Below the pieces are notes generated by a model that saw only the letters and a program-made list of their open reading frames with translations, was not told the DNA's origin and searched no databases. The position numbers were made by a program, and so were the translations under genes. This document shows, piece by piece, positions 1-9,395 of a stretch of 64,000 bases of DNA. Source of the stretch: Acidovorax sp. sif1233 (GTDB lineage: Bacteria; Pseudomonadota; Gammaproteobacteria; Burkholderiales; Burkholderiaceae_C); NCBI RefSeq assembly GCF_019218755.1, contig NZ_JAHUWZ010000004.1, positions 434,001-498,000 of the forward strand, in the 5' to 3' direction. Every line of letters starts with the position of its first letter. Within the stretch, counting starts at the first letter, position 1.

Positions 1-137
1 CATTCGCGTACAACGTGGTCGGGATTCCCCTGGCGGCATTGGGACTGCTGAATCCCATGGTGGCCGGAGCTGCCATGGCCCTGAGCAGCGTGAGTGTGGT
101 GACCAACGCTCTCATGCTACGGTCCTGGAAGAAGTGA
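1..137 (+). CDS. copA: Copper-exporting P1B-type ATPase, C-terminal fragment
   Basis: The frame is open from the left edge (first full codon at base 3) to a TGA at 135-137, giving 44 residues. It contains [11 protein letters not shown], then [19 protein letters not shown], the signature of the last two membrane helices of CopA/CopB-type heavy-metal ATPases; the [11 protein letters not shown]-like end is nearly invariant in copper exporters. The family pumps Cu(I) out of the cytoplasm using ATP. The catalytic domains lie outside the window, so metal specificity rests on this tail only. It marks the left flank of the accessory region. Confidence 0.85.
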   Translation, partial: FAYNVVGIPLAALGLLNPMVAGAAMALSSVSVVTNALMLRSWKK

Positions 138-194
138 GGAACGACCACGGCAGAAAAAGAACCGCAGGCGCTGAGCCACCCCACCCTCGGTGCC

Positions 195-294
195 TGGCCA
201 CCAGATATCGATCTGCCCGGAGTTCTCCCAGGCATCGCCCCCTCATGCCGAGGTAGCGCATGGTCGATTCCAGCCTGGAGTGCCCGGCACCGAC
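195..294 (-). pseudogene. Decayed C-terminus of a tyrosine recombinase/integrase
   Basis: On the minus strand bases 294-242 read GHSRLESTMRYLGM, matching the GH(S/T).LESTVRYLGI block that contains the catalytic-helix region of one integrase family. A +1 frame later, DAWENSGQIDI resembles the DALEIAEQIDI tail of the same family. The two halves are in different frames and no upstream catalytic domain is present, so this is a frameshifted remnant. It sits between copA and the catabolic region and suggests past integrase-mediated insertion. The match is from memory of family motifs. Confidence 0.6.
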
Positions 295-404
295 AAGTGA
301 CTACCTATCTCTCGCTCAGTTTAGATATGCGTCGTTTGAGAGCCCAAACGACGAAAGCACAACGATTGAAAACCTGCAGCAAGGCTCTTGAGCATCGTGG
401 GACG

Positions 405-1832
405 CTAGGAGGAGCCCAATTGCACCAGCGCGTTTTGGAGGGCTGTTCTGAACCTCGGGTCCATCACCGCCCCCACGTTATAGCGTGACCATGGCGAGGT
501 CGCGGAGGTGTCAACGCTGAAAATCCTGCCCGGAGCCAACCGGATGTTGTGTGGGCGCAGCGAATCTGCAAGGGTCATCGAATCATCCACCCCGGGCATG
601 GATACCCACAGGTAGAGGGACTGGGCGTTCTTTGCGAAGATGTTCGCTCCTACAGATTCGAACAGCGCGCGCGCACCCTCCGTCGCTTCGCCCAGCCGAC
701 TGCGCAACCGGGTCAGGTGTCGTTGATAGTGGCCTTCGCTCAACATGACATCGACGGTCCGTTCGCAATACTCAGAACTGCTCACGTGGATCAGCGCTTT
801 CAGATCGGCAAGGTCACTGGCCAAATCCGCGCCGCAAGCAATGAAGCCCACGCGCAGTGCGGCCGAGAATGATTTTGAGAAGCTGCCGATGTAGATCGTG
901 CGCTCGAGTTGGTCCAGAGAAGCCAGGCGTGGCGACGAGGTCGGCTTGAAGTCCGCAAGCGGATCGTTCTCAACGATCAGCAGGTCGTATTTCTGTGCCA
1001 GCTGCAGAACGCGAAATGCCTTTGCCGCGGACAGGTCCGAGCCTGTCGGGTTGTGTGCGAGCGACTGCGTAAAGAAGAGCCTGGGCCGCTGGGTGATCAA
1101 CAACTGCTCCAGGGCCTCCAGGTCCGGTCCATCGTGCAGGCGTGGCACGCCTAGAACCTCAGCACTGGCCATCTTCAACTTGCCGAACAAAGGGTAGTAG
1201 CCAGGGTCATCCACCAGAACCTTGCCGCCGGGCGGCACGAAGTAGCGAATAACGATGTCCATCGCCTCATTGGCACCGTGCGTCAGTACGATCTGCCGCG
1301 GTTCGGCGCCGATCCCAAAGTCCGCGAGTTTGCGCACCAAATGCTCACGCAGCGGCGCGTACCCGAAGCGGCTGCCATAGCGGAACAAGGAGCCCAGCCC
1401 CGTGCGCACGACTTTCTGGTGGTACTTGTCCAGCCTCACATCCGAAAGCCATTCGACTGGCGGGAAGCCATCGGCGATTGCCAAGGCGCCCGGCTCGTTC
1501 TTGAGCTGCTCACGCATCAGCCAGACGATGTCCATGGCTCGCCCCAAGCTTCCCGCCTCGTCATCGGCCGCCCTGGAAGGCGGTTTGTCGACCACGAAGT
1601 ACCCAGCACCGCGGCGGGGTTCAATCAGCCCACGCGAAACGAGCAATTCAAATGCGGTGACCACCGTGTTCTTGGCGTACTTGTGGAGTTCGGCCATCTC
1701 ACGCAGCGAGGGCAATTTGTCGCCGACCTTGTAGGCACCGTCGCGGATCTGCCGCTCGATGTCGTCGGCGACCGCGACGGGCAAGGTAACCGATCTGGGG
1801 CGACGTGTCTGGGAGCTTCCTTCAACTGTCAT
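405..1832 (-). CDS. MocR-family (GntR wHTH + aminotransferase fold) transcriptional regulator
   Basis: This is a 475-residue fusion of an N-terminal GntR-type winged helix (about residues 15-80, with LPSLREMAELH and NTVVTAFELL) and a fold-type I aminotransferase-like domain (about 115-470). PLP-site features are visible: AHNPTG near 260, VEND near 290, and SFSK with the presumed Schiff-base lysine K320. MocR proteins use PLP or an amino compound as effector and usually control a divergent gene, which here is mvaA, 128 bases away. The gap contains repeated and inverted elements that could be its operator. The effector is unknown. It could control genes beyond mvaA. Confidence 0.9.
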   Translation of the reverse strand: MTVEGSSQTRRPRSVTLPVAVADDIERQIRDGAYKVGDKLPSLREMAELHKYAKNTVVTAFELLVSRGLIEPRRGAGYFVVDKPPSRAADDEAGSLGRAMDIVWLMREQLKNEPGALAIADGFPPVEWLSDVRLDKYHQKVVRTGLGSLFRYGSRFGYAPLREHLVRKLADFGIGAEPRQIVLTHGANEAMDIVIRYFVPPGGKVLVDDPGYYPLFGKLKMASAEVLGVPRLHDGPDLEALEQLLITQRPRLFFTQSLAHNPTGSDLSAAKAFRVLQLAQKYDLLIVENDPLADFKPTSSPRLASLDQLERTIYIGSFSKSFSAALRVGFIACGADLASDLADLKALIHVSSSEYCERTVDVMLSEGHYQRHLTRLRSRLGEATEGARALFESVGANIFAKNAQSLYLWVSMPGVDDSMTLADSLRPHNIRLAPGRIFSVDTSATSPWSRYNVGAVMDPRFRTALQNALVQLGSS

Positions 1833-1872
1833 TGATCAACTATGACACATCGCCGGTCTTTGCCCGGAAAGC

Positions 1873-1910
1873 AAACTGTTTGGCAAAACTGTACCTTCAC
1901 TATTTGGTAC
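1873..1910. promoter_or_regulatory. Candidate MocR operator in the divergent mvaA promoter region
   Basis: AAACTGT occurs twice (1873-1879 and 1886-1892), followed by an inverted pair GTACC (1891-1895) and GGTAC (1906-1910). Direct repeats plus an inverted pair between divergent genes is the usual layout of MocR operators. The role is inferred. Confidence 0.45.
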
Positions 1911-1960
1911 GGCGGTTTTAAAGTTTGCCCATACCGTATCCACCACCCAGTAGACACCCA

Positions 1961-3244
1961 ATGGTCGATTCACGACTCCCCAATTTCCGCTCACTCACCC
2001 CTGCGCAGCGCCTGGAACATGTCGCACGCATCACCAACCTGTCCGAGGGAGACGTCGCGCTCATCAACCAGCCCGGCGCGCTCAGCGTCGAACGTGCCAA
2101 CGGCATGGTAGAGAACGTCATCGGAACATTCGAACTTCCGTTCGGCATCGGCGGCAACTTCCAGATCAACGGTCGCGATGTCCTGGTGCCGATGGTGGTC
2201 GAAGAGCCGTCCGTCGTGGCCGCGGCCTCGTTCATGGCCAAGCTGGCCCGCGACTGCGGCGGCTTCGAAACCTCCAGCACGGGACCGCTGATGCGTGCCC
2301 AGGTGCAGGTCATCGGCATCACCGACCCCTATGGCGCCCGCCTGGCGCTCCTGAAGCACCGTGACGAGATCCTGGAGGTCGCCAACAGCCGCGACAAGGT
2401 CCTCATCGGCCTGGGCGGCGGCTGCCGCGACATCGAGATCCACGTGTTCCCCGACACGGCCCGCGGTCCCATGGTCGTCATGCACCTGATCGTCGACGTG
2501 CGCGACGCGATGGGTGCCAACACCGTCAACACCATGGCCGAATCGGTTTCGCCCCTGGTCGAGAAGCTCACGGGCGGCACCGTGCGGCTGCGCATCCTGT
2601 CCAACCTGGCCGACCTGCGTCTGTCACGCGCCCGCGTGCGGCTCACGCCCGAAACGCTCAGAACCAAAGAGCGCAGCGGCGAAGAGATCATCGAAGGCGT
2701 GCTCGATGCCTACACCTTCGCAGCCATCGACCCGTACCGCGCGGCCACGCACAACAAAGGCATCATGAACGGCATAGATCCCGTCATCGTTGCCACCGGC
2801 AACGACTGGCGCGCGGTCGAGGCCGGCGCCCATGCCTACGCCTGCCGAAACGGACGCTACACCTCGCTGACGACCTGGGAGAAAGACACCCAGGGCGCGC
2901 TGGTCGGCACCATCGAAATGCCCATGCCCGTGGGCCTGGTGGGCGGCGCGACCAAGACACACCCGCTGGCCCGGTTGTCGCTCAAGATCATGGGCGTCAG
3001 GTCGGCGCAGGAACTGGGCGAGGTGGCCGTCGCGGTGGGCCTGGCCCAGAACCTCGGAGCGCTGCGCGCCCTGGCCACCGAAGGGATCCAGCGCGGCCAT
3101 ATGGCCCTACACGCACGCAACATCGCGCTGGTCGCAGGGGCAACGGGTGACGAGATCGAAGTCGTTGCCAGGCGCATGGCCGCGGAGCACGACGTACGCA
3201 CCGACCGGGCGGTCGTCTTGCTTGAAGAGCTGCGCCAAAACTAA
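1961..3244 (+). CDS. mvaA: Class II (degradative-type) hydroxymethylglutaryl-CoA reductase
   Basis: The 427-residue product is close in length and sequence to Pseudomonas mevalonii MvaA, which oxidises mevalonate to HMG-CoA with NAD and CoA. The catalytic set is intact by alignment: E82 in EEPS, K266 in HNKGIMNG, D282 in [11 protein letters not shown] and H380 in [11 protein letters not shown]. The substrate and cofactor motifs [13 protein letters not shown] and [11 protein letters not shown] are present. The ATG at 1961 (MVDSRLPNF) matches the family N-terminus; an in-frame TTG at 1925 is less likely. No HMG-CoA lyase lies in the window, which a complete mevalonate catabolic route would need. 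A Bug-type receptor gene follows after 91 bases, probably co-transcribed. Divergent MocR control is likely. Confidence 0.95.
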   Translation: MVDSRLPNFRSLTPAQRLEHVARITNLSEGDVALINQPGALSVERANGMVENVIGTFELPFGIGGNFQINGRDVLVPMVVEEPSVVAAASFMAKLARDCGGFETSSTGPLMRAQVQVIGITDPYGARLALLKHRDEILEVANSRDKVLIGLGGGCRDIEIHVFPDTARGPMVVMHLIVDVRDAMGANTVNTMAESVSPLVEKLTGGTVRLRILSNLADLRLSRARVRLTPETLRTKERSGEEIIEGVLDAYTFAAIDPYRAATHNKGIMNGIDPVIVATGNDWRAVEAGAHAYACRNGRYTSLTTWEKDTQGALVGTIEMPMPVGLVGGATKTHPLARLSLKIMGVRSAQELGEVAVAVGLAQNLGALRALATEGIQRGHMALHARNIALVAGATGDEIEVVARRMAAEHDVRTDRAVVLLEELRQN

Positions 3245-3335
3245 GACAGCCGCCATTGCCGGCGGGGCGGCTGATTCCGCCGGCCTCGAAGCCAGCCAGA
3301 CCGTTCACCCATCTCATAACTTGGAGACTATCGAC

Positions 3336-4328
3336 ATGACACAACCTCAGGTCAAGCGCCGCACCGTGCTCGGTTCCCTCGGCGCCACGATGTTGTCAAC
3401 GTGGGCGTGCCCCACGCTCGCACAGGGTGCTGTGTTCCCCCACCGTCCGATCAAGATCATCGTCCCCTGGGCTGCGGGGGGCGGCGGCGATGTGATCGTG
3501 CGCCTCATGGGCACGAGTCTTCAGAAGCGGCTCGGCCAGGCCGTCGTGGTTGACAACCGCCCCGGCGCCGTCGGAACCATCGGTAGCGTCGCGGCAGCGC
3601 GCAGCCCGGCCGACGGCTACACGCTCGTCTACGGCGGCATGGAGTCGCACACCATCGCGCCCCATGCGATGAAGAAGGCACCTTACGACCCCAAGAAGGA
3701 ATTTGTTGCCATTGCGCCGCTGGGCTTCTTCCCTGCGGCCTTGGTGGTGAGCGCTTCACACCCAGCCAAGAACCTGAACCAGTTCCTGCAGATGGCCAAG
3801 GATGCCAAGACCCCGATGAGCTTCGGCTCGTGGAGCACCGCCACGTCCGGACACCTCATGATGGAGGCCCTGAAGGTGGCCAAGAGCGTCGATCTCCTGC
3901 ATGTGCCCTACAACGGCACCGCGCCCCTGCTCAATGCCCAGCTGTCTCAACAGGTCGATTGTTCCATCAACGTCCTGTCGACCGTGGAACCCCACATCCG
4001 CAGCGGTACGCTGCGCCTGCTGGCGGTTTCAATGCCCCAACGCCTGCCGGAGTTTCCGGACGTCCCGACCTTGAAGGAAATCGGTCTCAATGTCGAACGG
4101 GGACCATGGGTGGGAATTTTCGGCCCGGCCGGAATGCCGGAAGACGTCATCTCGCGCGTGCACGAGGCAGTCGACGCCACCCTCAGGGAGCCAGCCATCG
4201 TCGAGCAGACCAAGAAGATGTTCTTCGTCGTCGAGCACATGGATCAGCGCGCGTACCAGAACTTCTATTTCAGCGAGATCGATCGCTGGGGCCAGTACGT
4301 CAAGACGGCCAAGGTGGCCATCGAGTGA
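3336..4328 (+). CDS. Bug/TctC-family periplasmic solute receptor, Tat-type signal
   Basis: This 330-residue protein carries the tripartite tricarboxylate receptor fold: IKIIVPWAAGGGGDVIVR, then VVVDNRPGAVGTIG, SPADGYTLVYG and LLHVPYNGTAPLLNA. The N-terminus KRRTVLGSL has a twin-arginine pair before a hydrophobic stretch ending in LAQG, so Tat export is plausible. The ATG at 3336 has GGAGA upstream. Bug proteins bind carboxylates or other small anions in the periplasm and normally feed a TctAB permease, absent here. Placement after mvaA suggests the ligand is mevalonate or a related acid, but that is inference. Confidence 0.9.
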   Translation: MTQPQVKRRTVLGSLGATMLSTWACPTLAQGAVFPHRPIKIIVPWAAGGGGDVIVRLMGTSLQKRLGQAVVVDNRPGAVGTIGSVAAARSPADGYTLVYGGMESHTIAPHAMKKAPYDPKKEFVAIAPLGFFPAALVVSASHPAKNLNQFLQMAKDAKTPMSFGSWSTATSGHLMMEALKVAKSVDLLHVPYNGTAPLLNAQLSQQVDCSINVLSTVEPHIRSGTLRLLAVSMPQRLPEFPDVPTLKEIGLNVERGPWVGIFGPAGMPEDVISRVHEAVDATLREPAIVEQTKKMFFVVEHMDQRAYQNFYFSEIDRWGQYVKTAKVAIE

Positions 4329-4392
4329 CCGTGTTGGCGTCGCTTGACGGCACGACGCTGACCGGACGGGCGACCTGCATCGCCCGGGCTTC

Positions 4393-4412
4393 GACCGGGT
4401 TGTTGCCCGGTC
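4393..4412 (+). terminator. Weak hairpin after the mvaA/Bug unit
   Basis: A perfect 7-bp inverted repeat GACCGGG/CCCGGTC with a 6-base loop lies 65 bases past the Bug gene stop. No T-tract follows, so it may only stabilise the 3' end. The rest of the gap to 4586 shows nothing recognisable. Confidence 0.3.
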
Positions 4413-4586
4413 AGGAGAAAGGGTGTGCGCTCCAGGCCGGCCATGCCCGAAAAACGGGGCGCCTGTCGCTGCAGGCTGCGGCTTGCTGAAGCGCCCCGAG
4501 GCCGGTCATTCTCGCGTCTATCGGCGTGCGCCTGGCTTACCACCGGCGCACCAAAAAAAAGCCACGGGACGCGAGGCTTGCCCGCG

Positions 4587-6134
4587 TCAAATCAACCTCG
4601 TCTCTCGCTCCCAGAAAGGCGCTCGCAGCTTCTTCTTGTCGATTTTTCCAAAGGGGGTCGTTGGCAGCGCATCTGCGAAGATGATTTGCTTCGGTGCAAT
4701 CAGCGGCCCCTTGCGTTCCCGCACGTAGGCGATCAGGTCAGCTGCCTCGGCTTCAGCCCCGTCCCGCAACACGACGAACGCCGCGACGGCTTCACCCCAC
4801 GTGGCATGGGGCACGCCGATCACGGCGGCGGATGCGACAGCGGCATGCGCGGCCAGAACATCCTCGACCTCCCGCGGATAGACGTTCGAGCCCCCTGACA
4901 CGATCATGTCCTTCTTGCGGTCCACAATCGACAGGCGGCCATGCGGATCGGAAAAACCGATGTCCCCGGTGTGCAACCACTCGCCAGCCAGTGCTTGCCG
5001 GGTGGCTTCCGGCTGCTCGAGATAGCCTTGCATCACCGACGGGCTTCGCACGCAGATCTCACCGATTTCGCCCGCCGCCAGCGGCTGATTGCTGTCGTCG
5101 AGAATCGCGATTTCGGCCGTCGCCATGGGGTAGCCACACGCTGCCAGGGATGCAGGATCGTCCAGATCATGATCCTTGCGGCGCAAGATCGCGATGGGGG
5201 TGCATTCTGTCTGCGCATAGACCTGGGAAAAGACCGGGCCGATGCGTTGAATCGCTTCCCTCAGGCGGTCCGGCGAAATGACGGACCCCGCATAGACCAC
5301 GAGCTCGAGGCTGTCCAGGTCGAACTCCTCGAGCGGCGCATCCAGAAGCTTGTAGATCATCGTGGGCACCATCAGGGTTGCACTGATGCGCTCGCGCTGG
5401 ATGATCTCCAGTACCTGGCCTGCGTCGAACTTCTTTATCAAATGGACAGTGCCGCCACGCATCAGCGTCGGTGCAATCAACTGTCCTGTGACATGGCTGA
5501 TCAACGCGATCGCCAAATATTGCACGCCATCGGGCAGCTCCAGTTCGCTGTTCATGGCGATGGACATCAGCGCGACCTGACCTGCCTCGCGCACGATGGC
5601 CTTCTGGCGGCCGGTCGTGCCCCCGGTGAAATTCAACGTGCCGATCTCGGTCGCGATCGCCCGCTCGACCGGTTCGACCTGTTCATGCCGGGCGACAAGC
5701 GCCAGAAGATCGGCACCGGGTCCAGCCTCTCCCACGTGGAACACGGAAACGCCCGGGAGCGCCTCGGCGAGTTCATGGGCCCGCATTGTGAATCCATCCG
5801 TGTCGATGATCAGGACGGTAGCACCCACGTCGCGGATCTGGGACACCTGGGAGTCCAGCGAACTGAGCGGGTGCAGCCAGCTGGTGGCAGCGCCGAGCCC
5901 CTGTGCCGCGACGGACGCGCACCAAGTCTCGTACCTGTTTTCCGTCAGCAATGCGACGCGCGCGCCCCGGCGCATGCCGTGCGAACTCAGCACCGCCTGA
6001 ACTTTCCCCATGAAATCGATGGCGTCTTGATAGAGAACTGCCAATTCGCCCTGGCGGAAGGCTGTGCGGCCCGGGTACTTGCGCAAGGCACGCAGCACCA
6101 ACGAGAAGAAGGTGGGGGGGTGATGCAGTTTCAT
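4587..6134 (-). CDS. AMP-forming acyl-CoA synthetase (ANL superfamily)
   Basis: This 515-residue adenylate-forming ligase should activate a carboxylic acid to its CoA thioester using ATP. The motifs are complete: phosphate-binding loop FTGGTTGRQKAIV (about 165-180), YAQTE, GEWLHTGDIG, the hinge DRKKDMIVSGGSNVYPREVE and the C-terminal lysine motif PTTPFGKIDKKK. N-terminal sequence resembles long-chain or aromatic-acid ligases, but the substrate cannot be assigned. It follows a Bug receptor gene by 24 bases on the same strand, suggesting that the imported acid is the one activated. Confidence 0.92.
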   Translation of the reverse strand: MKLHHPPTFFSLVLRALRKYPGRTAFRQGELAVLYQDAIDFMGKVQAVLSSHGMRRGARVALLTENRYETWCASVAAQGLGAATSWLHPLSSLDSQVSQIRDVGATVLIIDTDGFTMRAHELAEALPGVSVFHVGEAGPGADLLALVARHEQVEPVERAIATEIGTLNFTGGTTGRQKAIVREAGQVALMSIAMNSELELPDGVQYLAIALISHVTGQLIAPTLMRGGTVHLIKKFDAGQVLEIIQRERISATLMVPTMIYKLLDAPLEEFDLDSLELVVYAGSVISPDRLREAIQRIGPVFSQVYAQTECTPIAILRRKDHDLDDPASLAACGYPMATAEIAILDDSNQPLAAGEIGEICVRSPSVMQGYLEQPEATRQALAGEWLHTGDIGFSDPHGRLSIVDRKKDMIVSGGSNVYPREVEDVLAAHAAVASAAVIGVPHATWGEAVAAFVVLRDGAEAEAADLIAYVRERKGPLIAPKQIIFADALPTTPFGKIDKKKLRAPFWERETRLI

Positions 6135-6158
6135 ATGGCTAAAAATCCCGATTGGTTC

Positions 6159-7133
6159 TCAGTCCAGCTTGATCTTGCTGTGCGAGATCAACTCGGCCCA
6201 AAGTGCCTGCTCGCGCCCGAGATACTGCGCAAACGCGTCCCTCGATCCACCCACGGGCTCCAGCCCCAGGGCCTCGAGACTGCGCTTGCGGAATCCCGGG
6301 TCGGCGAGAACCTTGTTGACTGCGAGATTGACGCGCTCCAAGACCGCCGGGGGCGTGCCGGCAGGAGCGGTCAGCCCGATCCAGTTCTCGCCGGAGAAAG
6401 CGAATTTCTGTTCGCTGATCGTCTGCACGCCAGGGAAGAAGTCGGACCGCTTTTCACCCATCACGGCGATCGCGCGCAGCCTTCCGGTTTCGATGTACGG
6501 GGCCACCGCGACGTGCGCCAACATCGCGGACTGCACGTCACCCGCCAACAAGGCCTGCATCAACGGCGCCGAGCCGTTGTACGGCACGTGGGTCAGCTGG
6601 GTTCCAAACACACGGTTGTACTCGGTCAAGAACACGTGCGAGGTGCTGCCCGTTCCGAAAGTCCCCCAGTTGACCTTCCCGGGATTCGCCTTGTCCAGTG
6701 CAGCCAGTTCGCTGAGGTTCTTCGCGCCGACGCCGGAGGAGACCACGATCGCCGCCACCATGTTCGCCATGCGGACCACGGGAACCAGGTCAGTCTTCGG
6801 GCTATAGGGCAGCTTCGAGTACAGCTGTGGATTGAGCGACATGATGTCGCCGTTGCTGATGCAAAGCGTGTAGCCGTCGGCGGAGGCCTTCGCACACCGC
6901 GTCGTCCCGATGATCCCATTCGCGCCGGCCCGGTTATCGATCACCACAGGCTGCCCAAGCTCCTTGCTGAGCGCCTCCGCCATCGGCCGAGCGAAGTTGT
7001 CCAGCACGCCTCCCGGCGGGTACGGCACGACCAGTTGCACCGGCTTCGATGGCCACGCCTGGGAAAATCCACTCTGAAGCGTCAAAGCGAGTACAGCACC
7101 TATCGCGACCTTCACGCCATTTTTGATACACAT
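6159..7133 (-). CDS. Bug/TctC-family periplasmic solute receptor
   Basis: This 324-residue receptor starts at the ATG 7131-7133 with GGAGAC just upstream (a longer frame from 7220 has no better support). A Sec signal (VAIGAVLALTLQSGFSQA) precedes WPSKPVQLVVPYPPGG. The typical blocks VVIDNRAGANGIIG, SADGYTLCIS, THVPYNGSAPLMQALLAGD and GENWIGLTAPAGTP are present. It probably captures a small anion for a permease encoded elsewhere. It lies between a LysR regulator and the acyl-CoA synthetase, all on the minus strand. Confidence 0.9.
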   Translation of the reverse strand: MCIKNGVKVAIGAVLALTLQSGFSQAWPSKPVQLVVPYPPGGVLDNFARPMAEALSKELGQPVVIDNRAGANGIIGTTRCAKASADGYTLCISNGDIMSLNPQLYSKLPYSPKTDLVPVVRMANMVAAIVVSSGVGAKNLSELAALDKANPGKVNWGTFGTGSTSHVFLTEYNRVFGTQLTHVPYNGSAPLMQALLAGDVQSAMLAHVAVAPYIETGRLRAIAVMGEKRSDFFPGVQTISEQKFAFSGENWIGLTAPAGTPPAVLERVNLAVNKVLADPGFRKRSLEALGLEPVGGSRDAFAQYLGREQALWAELISHSKIKLD

Positions 7134-7264
7134 ATTCGTCTCCAATTTTGAAGTTGTCAGCAGGCGCACGTGTCCGCCAGACCCGCATATTCGCGAGGCG
7201 ACGGCCTCCTGGCAATTCACTATTGGAAAACAGCAGTTTCGCCCTGCTTAACCCCCGTAACGTA

Positions 7265-8191
7265 TCAACTCACGGTGCTCTGGCTATCGCGTGCATCCGC
7301 GCGCAGCATCTCGACGAATTCACGTGCGAACGGTGGCAGTTCCTCCAATCCTCTGATGCAGATGTACTGGGGTCGAATCGACCACTCGTCCTCCAGGCTC
7401 ACGATGCGGATGTTCATCGACTTCGCATGGCGTGCGGCTGGCAGATGGGTGAGCACGCCGACGCCGATCCGTGCCTGAACCATCCGGCACAGTGCTTCGA
7501 AATTGCCGACTTGGGCACGCAGATTGATGTGTCGCCTGAGCATTTCAGCCTGCTGCAGCAAGAAGTTGTGAAGCGTGCTCGATTGGGAAAGTCCGACGTG
7601 GTCAAAATCCAGCGTCTCGGCAAAAGAAACAGAACGCCGCTCGGCCAGAGGATGTCCTGCCGGCACAGCGAGCACCATGTGATCGGTGCGATAGGGAAGA
7701 ATCTCCAGACCAGTTGTGCCAACGTCTTCGAGGATCACGCCGACATCAACCACCCCTTCCGCAACCGCTCGAACGATGTCGCTTGAAAGGCGTTCCCGCA
7801 AGTCGATGCTGGTTCCGGGCCGACTTGCGAGGAACTGCTCGATCACAGGCGGCAGAAATTCACTGATGGCAGTGGTGCTGGCCATGATCCGCAAGCGCCC
7901 ATCGATGCCGTCGGAGATATCAAGCATCTCGGCACGCAACAGCTCGACCTGCTCCATGATCAGCCGCGCGTGCTTGATCATCGCCTGGCCCGCGGCCGTG
8001 AGCGTCAGCCCCTTGCTGGTCCGGTTGATCAGGCGCGTGGCCACCGATTGTTCAAGTTGCTTGATCCGATTGCTCGCAGCAGGCAGCGAGATGTGGACCT
8101 GTTCGGCAGCGCGCGTGAGGCTGTTGGTGTCGGCGATGCGCACCATCAGGCGAAGGTCGGCGAGATCGAAGTGGACAGAGCGCCTGGGCAT
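7265..8191 (-). CDS. LysR-family transcriptional regulator
   Basis: The frame is open from 8368, but the helix-turn-helix (FDLADLRLM...SLTRAAEQVHISLPAASNRIKQLE) begins a few residues after the ATG at 8189-8191, which has AGGAG upstream; that gives 308 residues. The remainder is a periplasmic-binding-like effector domain (PAGHPLAERRSVSF, VGVLTHLP). LysR proteins commonly activate a divergent operon, here the deacetylase/crotonase pair starting at 8345, and may also control the Bug/ligase genes downstream on its own strand. The co-inducer is unknown. Confidence 0.88.
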   Translation of the reverse strand: MPRRSVHFDLADLRLMVRIADTNSLTRAAEQVHISLPAASNRIKQLEQSVATRLINRTSKGLTLTAAGQAMIKHARLIMEQVELLRAEMLDISDGIDGRLRIMASTTAISEFLPPVIEQFLASRPGTSIDLRERLSSDIVRAVAEGVVDVGVILEDVGTTGLEILPYRTDHMVLAVPAGHPLAERRSVSFAETLDFDHVGLSQSSTLHNFLLQQAEMLRRHINLRAQVGNFEALCRMVQARIGVGVLTHLPAARHAKSMNIRIVSLEDEWSIRPQYICIRGLEELPPFAREFVEMLRADARDSQSTVS

Positions 8192-8344
8192 GCCCTGTGG
8201 CCGCTCCTGGGGGCGGTCTAGCATGTGGATGACCAAATGCCGTCTTCGACATCCGGCCGCCTGCACTTTTCCATGCTGAAAGTCACCTTTCGTATTGTTG
8301 AATAGACGAGCGCCTGTGCAGCGGCGATGCTCGGGGACCGACAA

Positions 8345-9379
8345 ATGATTGGTCCCGACATCATGCATTCCACCCCCGGCATCAACAAGACTCCCCTGCC
8401 CGTTTCACCCCTGGGCCGACTGAAGATCGCGATCACGATCGACGACATGCTGCTGCTTCGAGGGGTGCCAATGGCTCCCAGGCACAGTGTGCCATCAAAC
8501 ATTCGCGCGATCATCTCCGCCTTGAAGTCGCATGGCGTGGCCGGGGTTTACCAGTTCTCCAACACCGCCCCGATCGAAGACGACGCGAACTTTCTGGAGG
8601 TTTTCGACACGTGGGTCGAGAGTGGCCATCATGTGGCCAACCACACGCACAACCACCCACCACTCAACTGGTTGGACGCAGACACTTACGCCCGCGATAT
8701 CGAAGAGGCAGAAAAGTACCTTGGCCACTACATCAACCAGGCGCCAAGGCGCTGCTTCCGGTTCTGCATGGATCTGTGGGGCGACACCGCGTGCAAGTGC
8801 GGAGCCATCCTGGACAGGCTCGAGGACATGGGCTACACGCCGGTCCCGGTCAGCATCGGATTCCACGACATACGTTGGAATGCGGCGTACTGCCGGGTAT
8901 TGAAACGCGGTTCGCCCGAGGAGGCGGCGCAGATACGTCGTGCCTATGTGGCCAGCGCGCTGCACGAGTTGCGTGTTCACGCGGCAAACGCGAGGGCGGT
9001 GTTCGGCCGCGACCCGATCCACATCTGGCTGATCCATGGCACGTCCATTGCCGCGGACTGCCTGGAGGAAATCCTGGACTGCTTTCGGGCCGCAGCAGTC
9101 GATTTTGTTTCGCTGGATGACGCCATGGGCGACCCCATGAACGCCGAGGTTCCTCCACGGATCAGTCCGGAATTCATCTTCCAGGTCGAGAAATGGGCAC
9201 TTTCGCTGGGCGTCCCCGTCAGCGACCCCATCCCGTCAATCCTCGACGACATCGAAAAACTGCATCCCGCACCGGGCGAAATGCAGGCTGAGATCACCTT
9301 GCGGATGCGTGAGCACATCGCATCCGCCACGGGAGCCAAGATACAGCCGATCCCTCTTTACCCCAACCAGCAGCAATAA
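8345..9379 (+). CDS. Polysaccharide-deacetylase-fold (NodB-like) hydrolase of unknown substrate
   Basis: A 344-residue cytoplasmic protein without a signal peptide. The carbohydrate esterase 4 / NodB motifs are recognisable: TIDDM (motif 1 Asp) near residue 33 and ANHTHNHPPL (motif 2 His-x3-His) near 105; a WLIHGTS near 230 could be the late motif. The start ATG at 8345 has GGGGAC at proper spacing; 8327 and 8363 are alternatives. Placement 16 bases before a crotonase and divergent from LysR argues for a catabolic amidohydrolase rather than a cell-wall enzyme. NodB-fold enzymes include allantoinase and cyclic imide hydrolases. The exact reaction is not assignable. Confidence 0.75.
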   Translation: MIGPDIMHSTPGINKTPLPVSPLGRLKIAITIDDMLLLRGVPMAPRHSVPSNIRAIISALKSHGVAGVYQFSNTAPIEDDANFLEVFDTWVESGHHVANHTHNHPPLNWLDADTYARDIEEAEKYLGHYINQAPRRCFRFCMDLWGDTACKCGAILDRLEDMGYTPVPVSIGFHDIRWNAAYCRVLKRGSPEEAAQIRRAYVASALHELRVHAANARAVFGRDPIHIWLIHGTSIAADCLEEILDCFRAAAVDFVSLDDAMGDPMNAEVPPRISPEFIFQVEKWALSLGVPVSDPIPSILDDIEKLHPAPGEMQAEITLRMREHIASATGAKIQPIPLYPNQQQ

Positions 9380-9395
9380 CACAGCAGCCACTTCC

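Noticed and set aside
297-488. Small ORFs after copA
   Set aside because: No ribosome site or motif, and they overlap the recombinase remnant and the MocR 3' end.
4941-7151. A 736-codon open frame on the plus strand
   Set aside because: Antisense to the acyl-CoA synthetase and Bug receptor; no motif, no ribosome site, composition of a shadow frame.
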